The position numbers and the translations under genes were made by a program. The notes beneath the pieces are model-generated. The model searched no databases. It was not told where the DNA came from and worked only from the letters and a program-made list of their open reading frames with translations. This document shows, one piece after another, positions 1 through 6,300 of a DNA stretch of 6,616 bases (position 1 is its first letter; every line of letters starts with the position of its first letter). The stretch is from an uncultured Eubacteriales bacterium (GTDB lineage Bacteria; Bacillota_A; Clostridia; Oscillospirales; Acutalibacteraceae): contig CAKSGI010000107.1 of assembly GCA_934454005.1 (NCBI GenBank), positions 1 through 6,616 of the forward strand. The letters are read 5' to 3'.

Positions 1-2
1 CA

Positions 3-176
3 CATTATCTACAAGGTTATCTAGCATTATTTCAATATAGTGAATTACATACAATGATGATTGGAAGCAAGATGTTTCAAGATAAATTCATGAAGATAAA
101 CAACATCTTAAGCGGTATTCGAAACAAAGATATATGTCCAGAAGTCAATTTATATAAGACGTTGTATGAGTGTTGA
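3..176 (+). CDS. C-terminal fragment of an unrecognised protein (5' end outside the window)
   Basis: An open frame runs from the left edge to a TGA at 174-176 and gives 57 residues (HYLQGYLALFQYSELH at the start, NLYKTLYEC at the end). The other two forward frames close within the first 40 bases. The residue mix (Leu, Tyr, Ile, Lys, amphipathic stretches) looks like the helical tail of a real protein. Internal ATGs exist (for example at 54), but none has a convincing ribosome site, so I read it as the end of a longer gene that begins upstream. No motif allows a family assignment. The TGA stop argues against a TGA=Trp code. It is followed by nearly 290 bases without a gene, so it is probably not cotranscribed with the nuclease gene downstream. 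Confidence 0.55.
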   Translation, partial: HYLQGYLALFQYSELHTMMIGSKMFQDKFMKINNILSGIRNKDICPEVNLYKTLYEC

Positions 177-465
177 TTTTTGCTTTATATCCTAATTTAT
201 TAAATGTGTCTTTATGCAAAAAAGTTAAATTTTTTAGAAAAACCTTATTTTTTTACGTATAAGAGTATGTAGGCAAACTGAAATTTAGTATTTATTGTAC
301 CTAGTTGATTAGATAGTCAAATCCTTCTTTGTCAAAAAAAAACGAAAGTGTAATTGTGGGTTCACTTGTTTATTAAAGCGTTTAAGTTACAAAAATATAC
401 AAAATTCACATTACGATACCTATCTATCTCGATGACGGTTAGAAGCCTACTAGAAAGAGGTGCTC
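177..465. other. AT-rich intergenic gap with no supported gene
   Basis: This stretch separates the left-edge fragment from the nuclease gene. It holds long A and T runs (for example 218-241 and 335-342) and no open frame with a ribosome site. No hairpin with a G+C stem is visible, so no terminator for the upstream gene can be named. The promoter of the nuclease gene must lie here or upstream, but no -35/-10 pair with good spacing stands out. TATACA at 396-401 and TTGTCA at 329-334 are isolated partial matches that do not pair with each other. No tRNA-like, CRISPR-like or terminal inverted repeat structure is seen. Confidence 0.6.
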
Positions 466-1437
466 ATGAGGAGTGCAAATTTATTAAATGATTTCGCCTT
501 TAAATATGTGTTTGGCGAAGATTGTAAAGAGGCAAATGATGCCTTAAAATCATTACTCACGGTATTTTTAGAAAGAAAGGGGAATAGAGTTGTTGTTAAG
601 AATTCAGAAATAGTAAAAGACTATAGTAAAATGAAAAGTCCACGTTTGGATCTATTAGTTGAATTTGATGATCGAACGATGGTGGATTTAGAGATGCAGT
701 TAAGACAAACAAAAGATAATTTGCCAATTCGCTTTAGTTATTATTTGGCTAGACTTCATGGTTCTCAACAATTAGAAGGAAAATACTACAAACAATTAAA
801 GGAAACAATCGTCTTAGTGTTCTTTAATGTGAATCTAATTGAAAATGATAAGATGTGTAACACATTCACATTAAGGAATGAAGAAGGTTTGTCTTTTGTT
901 GAAGAAAGTCAGGATCGTATGAAGTTACGTACAATTGAGATGGCAAAGTTAGATGTAAATAAGCCACTTGAAGACATGAATGAACAGGAGAAAATGATTT
1001 ATTACTTTTTGAATTGCCACAAGGGAATGGATGATAGTAAAATTAAGGTGATGATAGAGAAGGATGGGGTGATTCAAATGTTAGAGAAGCGTGTAGAAAC
1101 CATATCGGATGATGGTTGGAAAAAAATAATAGAAGATTTTCAAAAGCTGCATGAAAATGAAGAACGAATGGAATTACAATTTGAAATTGAAGAAGCACAT
1201 AAACAAGTAGAAGAAGCAAATAAACGTGTAGAAGAATCAAATAAACGTGTAGAAGAAGCAAATAAACGTGCAGAAGAATCAAATAAACGTGCTGAAGATG
1301 CGGATAGACAAATTGAGCAGATGAATCAAGTAATGAAACAAGGGATTCAAGCGATGCTTACGAATGGGATGAGTTTAGAGCTTATTTCTAAGTCATTGTC
1401 GAAGAGTGAAGATGAAATTATGGAGTTGTTGAAATAG
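466..1437 (+). CDS. Rpn family / PD-(D/E)XK 'transposase-type' nuclease with a repeat-built coiled coil
   Basis: This 323-residue protein belongs by its motifs to the Rpn (recombination-promoting nuclease) / PDDEXK family transposase group, predicted cytoplasmic DNA endonucleases. It opens with the family hallmark NDFAFKYVFGE (residues 8-18). The metal-binding core follows: Asp62 in RLDLLVEF, then Glu76 and Gln78 in VDLEMQ, matching the D...E-x-Q form of the PD-(D/E)XK site. Residues 242-283 are six near-identical heptads (EEANKRV type) forming a long charged coiled coil. The C-terminal tail (NGMSLELISKSLSKSEDEIMELLK) resembles the short helix-turn-helix-like end common in this family.

I chose ATG 466 because AGAAAGAGG (452-460) ends 5 bases before it; a GTG at 460, two codons upstream in the same frame, would lie inside that site. 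The gene appears monocistronic, closed by the hairpin at 1476-1502. No terminal inverted repeats or target duplications flank it, so it is not visibly part of an insertion sequence. The family call is firm. The actual target and biological role (recombination, toxin or defence) are not shown by the sequence. Confidence 0.88.
   Translation: MRSANLLNDFAFKYVFGEDCKEANDALKSLLTVFLERKGNRVVVKNSEIVKDYSKMKSPRLDLLVEFDDRTMVDLEMQLRQTKDNLPIRFSYYLARLHGSQQLEGKYYKQLKETIVLVFFNVNLIENDKMCNTFTLRNEEGLSFVEESQDRMKLRTIEMAKLDVNKPLEDMNEQEKMIYYFLNCHKGMDDSKIKVMIEKDGVIQMLEKRVETISDDGWKKIIEDFQKLHENEERMELQFEIEEAHKQVEEANKRVEESNKRVEEANKRAEESNKRAEDADRQIEQMNQVMKQGIQAMLTNGMSLELISKSLSKSEDEIMELLK
1189..1314 (+). repeat. Six tandem 21-bp units encoding coiled-coil heptads
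   Basis: The units lie at 1189, 1210, 1231, 1252, 1273 and 1294. Units 2-5 (1210-1293) differ from one another at only one to four bases. Units 2 and 4 start GAAGAAGCA and units 3 and 5 start GAAGAATCA, so the array is better read as a duplicated 42-bp unit with eroded flanking copies. Each 21-bp unit encodes exactly one heptad. Gain or loss of a unit would therefore keep both the reading frame and the heptad register and change only coiled-coil length. Confidence 0.9.
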
Positions 1438-1475
1438 TCATTTTCTAGAAATGTGAAAAGTGAAGATGATAACTG

Positions 1476-1502
1476 AGTCGCCTATAACATGGCGGCTTTT
1501 TT
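1476..1502 (+). terminator. Rho-independent terminator of the nuclease gene
   Basis: AGTCGCC (1476-1482) pairs over 7 bp, with one G-T wobble, with GGCGGCT (1491-1497) around the 8-base loop TATAACAT. The T-run 1497-1502 follows at once. It sits 38 bases after the nuclease stop. The ATG at 1489 lies inside this hairpin, which is one reason for not using it as the start of the next gene. Confidence 0.8.
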
Positions 1503-1512
1503 GGTGTATAAT
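1484..1512 (+). promoter_or_regulatory. Candidate promoter of the repeat-protein gene
   Basis: A perfect TATAAT lies at 1507-1512, 21 bases before the chosen ATG at 1534. With a 17-bp spacer the -35 would be ATAACA (1484-1489), which matches TTGACA at only four of six positions and falls in the loop and stem of the preceding terminator. The start point would be near 1519, leaving a very short leader that begins at the ribosome site. The -10 is good; the rest is weak. Confidence 0.4.
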
Positions 1513-1533
1513 CAAAGAAAAGGAATTAGGTAT

Positions 1534-2688
1534 ATGGTTAGTAGAAGAATATTGGGGTTTGCGATTGGTAAAATGTTGCGTCAGGATGGTTGGACTGAGA
1601 AGTATAATCCTAAGAATCAGTTTCATGTGAATCAATATGATTATTCCACTTGCAAAGAATATTTGGCTGCGCTGAAAGAGAAGTGGCAAGAATATGAGGA
1701 TCCAGAATGTGAATTTGAGGCTTATGTGAATGTATCAAATTATTCGAATTATGATGATTATGCTTATGATGTAGATGTATATAGAACTCGATTAGAGTGG
1801 CGTGATGAAATGGATTGTGATTGTGAGTTTGATGTAAATCCATGTGATTTTGAATATAAAGAATATTACGTTAAAGCTTTAAAGCGGGCTTGGAAAAAGG
1901 AATTGGATCCTTATGATGAGTTTGAATATATTGATTTAGAATTGATTGATGATGTTTATGATTATAGGGAAAGAATAGATGAGTGTAGAGAGTGGAAGGA
2001 TGAACATGATTCGAATGATGAATATAATGTAGATCCAAGTCAATTTGATGATGAAGATGAGTATGTGGATGCATTAAGAAAATTGTGGAAGCGTAAGTAT
2101 GATTATTTTAATGAATTTAGTTCTGTAGATCCAAATAATTATTCAAATGAGGATGATTATTCAAATGCGATAGAAAATAAAAAGAATTGGATGAATAAGT
2201 ATGACAAGGATAATGCCTATAAATTAGATCCTAGTGATTATGATTGTGAAGAAGATTATTTAGATGCACTAAGGTCTTGTTGGCAAGATAAGTATGATCC
2301 AAGTTTTAAAACAAACATAGAAGTAGATGATTATGATACTGAAGAAGATTATAGAAATGCATTAATACTCGATTGGCAAGAAACATATGATCCCAAGCAT
2401 CAATTTAATGGTTTTAATTTCGATAAATTTACAACTATTGATGATTATCTAGTAGAATTAAATGATCGATTCAATTGGATCAAAGAATGTGATGCAGAAG
2501 GTAAATATTCTAAGATAGATGCTTCGAATTATGATAATCTCATTCAGTATAAGCATCAAATCAATTTAAGAAAAGCATGGAAAAACAAGTATGATCTAAA
2601 TAATGAACATACAAACATTGATCCTTGTGACTACAATAGTGTAGAAGAGTATCATGAGACAATAAAGAATTTTGATAAGAAATCTTAA
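1534..2688 (+). CDS. Acidic, Tyr/Asp-rich tandem-repeat protein of unknown function
   Basis: This 384-residue protein has a short basic, hydrophobic head (MVSRRILGFAIGKMLRQDG). From residue 20 to the end it consists of eleven tandem repeats, each starting with Trp. Their lengths are 31, 38, 31, 34, 31, 34, 31, 31, 34, 34 and 36 residues. The pattern is about W-x-x-K-Y-D-P-x-x-E-F, then V/I-D-P-x-D-Y, then E-E-D-Y-x-x-A-L. Repeat 7 (WMNKYDKDNAYKLDPSDYD at its start) is close to the consensus. By hand count there are about 97 Asp+Glu against about 50 Lys+Arg, a net charge near -47. No catalytic motif, signal peptide or long membrane segment is visible.

I place the start at ATG 1534, which has AAAAGGA at 1518-1524, rather than the in-frame ATG at 1489 inside the upstream terminator. 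I do not recognise the family. Regular aromatic and acidic positions suggest a helical repeat scaffold, which could bind metal, protein or compete for a nucleic-acid site; this is inference. Codon use is AT-rich like its neighbours. Confidence 0.82.
   Translation: MVSRRILGFAIGKMLRQDGWTEKYNPKNQFHVNQYDYSTCKEYLAALKEKWQEYEDPECEFEAYVNVSNYSNYDDYAYDVDVYRTRLEWRDEMDCDCEFDVNPCDFEYKEYYVKALKRAWKKELDPYDEFEYIDLELIDDVYDYRERIDECREWKDEHDSNDEYNVDPSQFDDEDEYVDALRKLWKRKYDYFNEFSSVDPNNYSNEDDYSNAIENKKNWMNKYDKDNAYKLDPSDYDCEEDYLDALRSCWQDKYDPSFKTNIEVDDYDTEEDYRNALILDWQETYDPKHQFNGFNFDKFTTIDDYLVELNDRFNWIKECDAEGKYSKIDASNYDNLIQYKHQINLRKAWKNKYDLNNEHTNIDPCDYNSVEEYHETIKNFDKKS
1591..2685 (+). repeat. Eleven diverged ~31-38-residue coding repeats
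   Basis: The Trp codon (TGG) opening each protein repeat recurs from 1591 onward at intervals of 93 bp (31 codons) or 102-114 bp (34-38 codons). In the first seven units a 31-codon unit alternates with a longer one, pointing to amplification of a pair of units. Units 8-11 break the alternation. The DNA copies are strongly diverged although the protein pattern is kept, so this is an old array rather than a recent expansion. Confidence 0.82.
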
Positions 2689-2694
2689 ATTTTC

Positions 2695-2723
2695 TTGACC
2701 TTGTCCGTATATGGTTGTCTACT
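2695..2723 (+). promoter_or_regulatory. Candidate promoter of the RHH-like gene
   Basis: TTGACC (2695-2700) matches the -35 consensus at five of six positions. A 17-bp spacer leads to TCTACT (2718-2723), four of six to TATAAT. It starts 7 bases after the stop of the repeat-protein gene, so the small gene probably has its own message. The -10 lies inside the palindrome described separately. Confidence 0.38.
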
Positions 2724-2732
2724 CTGAGTAGA
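2718..2732. promoter_or_regulatory. 15-bp perfect palindrome, candidate operator
   Basis: TCTACTC and GAGTAGA are exact inverted 7-base arms around one central T. A 1-base loop makes an RNA hairpin unlikely, so a site for a dimeric DNA-binding protein is the better reading. It covers the candidate -10 and lies 21 bases before the ATG of a gene whose product looks like a ribbon-helix-helix protein, the usual layout of autorepression. Binding itself is inferred. Confidence 0.45.
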
Positions 2733-2753
2733 TACAGTAATTACGGAGGCTTT

Positions 2754-2924
2754 ATGAGCAAAAATCTAGTGATTGTTCTTTCGGATGAAGAATATAATGA
2801 AAATCATAAATTAGCAGCTGAAAAGGGAATTAATGCATCAAAATTTACGTATGATAAACTTTTTCCTGAACAAGATAACTTTGAAATGAAGTGGAATCAG
2901 GTATTAATGAATATTGATTCTTAA
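2754..2924 (+). CDS. Short ribbon-helix-helix-like protein (truncated N-terminal part)
   Basis: This gives 56 residues from an ATG with a strong ribosome site (GGAGG at 2745-2749, 4 bases before the start). An in-frame TTG at 2715 lies upstream within the promoter region and is unlikely to be used. The sequence SKNLVIVLSDEEYNENHKLA then AEKGINASKFTYDKLF fits the ribbon-helix-helix layout: a short beta strand, a helix, a Gly-Ile-Asn turn, and a second helix. Such proteins are dimeric DNA binders and often act as antitoxins or repressors. The frame stops at TAA 2922-2924, but homologous-looking coding sequence continues in the same frame (see the pseudogene entry). The short product is therefore either a surviving stand-alone repressor or the stump of a longer protein. 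The fold is inferred from pattern only. Confidence 0.55.
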   Translation: MSKNLVIVLSDEEYNENHKLAAEKGINASKFTYDKLFPEQDNFEMKWNQVLMNIDS

Positions 2925-3248
2925 CCTGTTGGAGCAACATTTGATATTAGTACGATTGTAGGAATAGATATATGGCAGATTTATGATTGAGGGACAAAAC
3001 TAGCCTTAGCCAGAACTTTAAAAAGAAAGATTGATGATGGAAAAATACATGAAGTAGTTCATCTTGTTTTACCTAATGACTTTTCAAATTTATTATGTTG
3101 TACGACTGATATTATTTATAATTTGATTCCTTTGATTCCTTTTAATCTTGTAGAATATAGACAACTTATATTTTCGAGTTATAATAGGTTGACTAGTGAT
3201 CAATTGGCTAAAAAATGCGATAAAGAATGTAGATGTATTGTAGATTGA
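2754..3248 (+). pseudogene. Decayed RHH + DUF1413-like gene with two in-frame stops
   Basis: The frame of the 56-residue RHH-like segment runs on past TAA (2922-2924) to TGA (2988-2990) and then to a final TGA (3246-3248): 164 codons with two internal stops and no frameshift. The middle piece (PVGATFDISTIVGIDIWQ) and the start of the third (GTKLALARTLKRKIDDGKIH) together resemble the DUF1413 domain, which I recall as often following an RHH-like N-terminus in Firmicutes. Each stop is one base from a sense codon; TTA (Leu) for TAA is a natural reversal.

The last part (about 3066-3245, ending KKCDKECRCIVD) is not recognised and may be a separate fused or recombined fragment. No start codon with a ribosome site lies after either stop, so the later pieces cannot be independent genes. 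Sequencing error at both sites is possible but less likely than decay. The domain assignment is from memory of the family and is moderate. Confidence 0.6.
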
Positions 3249-3252
3249 ATAT

Positions 3253-3274
3253 AGCATTCTAAAATGAATGTTTT
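3253..3274 (+). terminator. Weak hairpin after the decayed gene
   Basis: AGCATTC (3253-3259) pairs with GAATGTT (3266-3272), one G-T wobble included, around the loop TAAAAT, and the T-run 3271-3274 follows. It starts 4 bases after the final TGA of the broken gene. The stem is AT-rich, so it would be a weak terminator at best. Confidence 0.35.
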
Positions 3275-3299
3275 AATCAGTAACAAATGATTGACATAT

Positions 3300-3332
3300 A
3301 AAGGCAGGTTTTCAATTAGAATCTGTCTTTTT
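3300..3332 (+). terminator. Probable rho-independent terminator upstream of the helicase operon
   Basis: Positions 3300-3311 (core GGCAGGTTT) pair with 3319-3330 (core GAATCTGTC) over 12 bp with three G-T wobbles. The loop is 7 bases (3312-3318) and the 3' arm runs into TTTTT (3328-3332). It would insulate the helicase promoter from readthrough of the broken RHH-like gene. Confidence 0.55.
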
Positions 3333-3347
3333 GTGTTAAAATTATGT

Positions 3348-3356
3348 TGTTATAAT
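3348..3356 (+). promoter_or_regulatory. Extended -10 promoter of the helicase operon
   Basis: TGTTATAAT is a perfect extended -10 (TG-n-TATAAT) that ends 27 bases before the helicase ATG. The -35 region at the usual distance (3328-3333, TTTTTG) is poor, which extended -10 promoters tolerate. Transcription would start near 3363 and give a leader of about 20 bases that contains the ribosome site AGGGTGG (3373-3379). No operator-like palindrome is seen here. Confidence 0.6.
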
Positions 3357-3383
3357 TTCTGTTTTATTTTTTAGGGTGGTTAT

Positions 3384-6300
3384 ATGTCAGTTGTTTTAGA
3401 TAATAATAAAATTGGTGCTGTAGGAGAATATGTTAAAGAGAATACAAAAGATGGTTCTGTAATAACAATTTCGTCACCTATCTTTACTATTTATGCTTTT
3501 GAGGAGCTTAGAAAAGTATTAGAGAAGAGTGGTAAATTTAAGTTTTTATTTAATGAGCCTACATTTATTAAGCGTATTATTGCCAATGATAAAGAGGTTA
3601 AAGAATTTGAGCTTCAAATGCACCAAAGAGAAAGAAATGTTTCTGAGTTTAATTTGGAGATTGGATTAAAGAATAACTTGGATCAGAATCAAATTGCTTC
3701 TAAGTGTTATAGTTTTATTAAAGAAAAAGGTGAAATCAAATCTGTAGTTAAGTCAGGTTCTGTTACACCTAGTAATATTCTGGTTGAAAATAGAGATGGT
3801 AGTTACTTGATTCAAGGAAATAACGTTGCCTTTTCAAAGGATGGTTTAGGATATACAAATCAAATTCGTTTTGATTTTAATACGGTTAGTGATGATCAAC
3901 AGATGATTGAACAATATCATATGTTTATTAATCAAATTTTTAATAATGAAGATATTGTAACGGATGTTAAAGATGAGTTGTTAAAGCATTTATCCAATTT
4001 GTATAAAGAAAATTCTCCGGAATTACTTTATTATTTGACTCTTTATAATATTTTTGGTGAAAAGCTATTGAATATGGATGATATGGCTAGAGTCAAAGAG
4101 CGTACAGGTATTAATAAAACCAAAATATGGAATGCTTTATATAATTTCCAGCATGATGCAGTAGTAGGAGCTATTAAAAAGCTTGAACTATATAATGGAT
4201 GTATTATTGCGGATTCTGTTGGGTTGGGTAAGACTTTTGAAGCCTTAGCAATCATTAAATATTATGAGTTAAGAAATGATCGTGTGTTAGTTCTTTGCCC
4301 AAAGAAATTACGTAGTAACTGGACTGGTTATAGAGAAAATAGTACGACAAACTTCTTAGCAGAGGATCGCTTTAACTATGATGTATTGAATCATACGGAT
4401 TTATCCCGTGATAAAGGTAAATCGGGCGATATTAATCTAGAAACAATCAACTGGGGTAACTATGATTTGGTTGTGATTGATGAATCGCATAACTTTAGAA
4501 ATAATACGGCTTTAAAAGGCAAAGAGACTCGTTATCAGAAATTGATGAATCGTATTATTAAGAGTGGTGTTAAGACAAAAGTATTAATGCTTTCAGCTAC
4601 ACCGGTAAATAATAGATTGGCAGATTTAAAGAACCAGATTATGTTTATTACAGAAGATAAAGACGATGCGTTTAAAGAATCAACGGGTATCAATAGTATT
4701 GAAACAACGCTTCGTGTAGCTCAAGCTAAGTTTAAGGAATGGTCAAAGCTTCCGGAAGAAAAACAAACGACGGCAAATCTTCTTCCAATGTTAGATTATA
4801 ATTTCTTTAATTTGTTGAATACAGTAACGATTGCTCGTAGTAGAAAACAGATTCAGACTTATTATGATACAAAGGATATTGGTGAGTTTCCAACTCGTTT
4901 AAAACCAATTTCGGTTAAGTCGGATATAGATATTAATAAAAAGTTTCCTGCATTAAGTGTAGTTAATGGAATGATTGCCAAATTACATTTATCTATTTAT
5001 TCTCCAATGCTTTATGTACTTCCTAGTAAACTGGCTTATTATGAAGAATTATATGACCAAGAAGTAAAGGGTGGTGCCAGCAAGTTTAAGCAGGTGGATC
5101 GTGAAAAGAATATTGTTAATTTGATGCGAGTGAATATTTTTAAACGATTGGAGAGTTCTATTAATTCATTTACTTTGACTTTAGAAAGAATCCTAAAACA
5201 AATTGAAATTATGATGGATATCCTGGACAAAGGACAAAGCTATGATTTGGACAATGATACATTTTCAGATGTAGAAGATGATGACTTTGATTATGAAGTA
5301 GGTGGCAAGATCAAAATTAAGGTAAAAGATTTAGATGCCTTAAGATTAAGAGAAGACCTTGCCGAAGATCGTCAGATATTAGAAGAATTACTATATCAAT
5401 CTATTGATGTAACTCCGGATAAGGATAGTAAGTTGTTGGATTTAAAGAATCATATTTCTAAAAAGATCAATAATCCAATTAACACAAGCAATAAGAAGAT
5501 TATTATCTTTACATCTTTCTCAGATACAGCAGAGTATTTATATGCCAATATTCATAATTGGCTATTAAAAGAACATGGATTATATTGTGGATTGGTTACA
5601 GGTGGTAGTGGTGTTCGAACAAATTTAAAGACAGTTTCAAATCAATTTGAAGAGATCTTAACGCACTTTTCGCCTAGATCCAACCATTTGGATGTAAATA
5701 AAGAACAAATCGATATATTGATTGCGACAGATTGTATTTCAGAAGGACAAAACTTACAGGATTGTGATTATTTGATTAACTATGATATTCACTGGAATCC
5801 AGTAAGAATTGTTCAAAGATTTGGACGTATTGATCGTATTGGTTCTATCAATAAAGTGATTCAGTTAGTGAATTTCTGGCCAAATATGGAATTAGATGAA
5901 TATATTAATCTAGAACATAGAGTTAAAAATCGAATGGTTATGTTGGATTTATCAGCTACTGGTGATGATGACTTATTGTCAGCAGAAAGTAAGAACCTGG
6001 AATATCGTAAGAATCAGTTAAAACAACTTCAAAATGAAGTGTTGGATGTTGAAGATTTACAGGGTGGTATTTCTATCACAGACTTAACTTTAGATGATTA
6101 TATTATGTCTTTGGATCGTTTTATGAAAAAAAATCCAAATGTATTACAGAAATATCCAACTGGTGTTTATGCAGTTACAGATATTCCGGCTAAGAATAAA
6201 GAAGAATGTGTTGAAGGTGTTATTTATTGTTTAAAACAAAAGAAACATACGGATAGCCAGGAATTAGCTACTTCTTTATATCCTTATTATTTAGTGTATG

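Noticed and set aside
204..272. A 22-codon open frame beginning ATG TGT CTT in the left intergenic gap
   Set aside because: There is no ribosome site, the composition simply follows the A and T runs, and nothing coding-like is recognisable.
460..1437. The Rpn-type gene as part of an insertion sequence
   Set aside because: No matching terminal inverted repeats or short target duplications were seen on either side, and this family is widespread as single genes despite the 'transposase' name.
1489..1533. A 15-codon N-terminal extension of the repeat protein starting at ATG 1489
   Set aside because: The ATG lies in the loop and stem of a good terminator, has no ribosome site before it, and the ATG at 1534 has AAAAGGA at proper spacing.
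1043..2074. Minus-strand open frames opposite the coiled-coil repeats and the acidic repeat gene
   Set aside because: Their His/Leu-rich low-complexity products are the mirror of the Glu/Lys- and Asp/Tyr-rich plus-strand repeats, and they lack ribosome sites.
1591..2685. CRISPR array or satellite DNA reading of the regularly spaced repeats
   Set aside because: The copies are conserved only at protein level, are contiguous without spacers, and stay in one open frame.
2677..2696. AAGAAA / TTTCTT inverted repeat at the end of the repeat-protein gene as a terminator
   Set aside because: The stem is six weak, mostly A-T pairs without a proper T-run after it, and it overlaps the stop codon and the next -35 box.
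2922..2990. Stop-codon recoding (TGA as Trp or selenocysteine, or programmed readthrough) in the RHH-like gene
   Set aside because: One of the two stops is TAA, Trp is TGG throughout, other genes end with TGA, and no selenocysteine-type hairpin is evident after the TGA. Decay is simpler.
3291..3296. A perfect TTGACA -35 box upstream of the helicase gene
   Set aside because: At 16-18 bp spacing the -10 candidates (such as AATTAG at 3314) match poorly and fall inside the terminator hairpin. The extended -10 at 3348 is far better placed.
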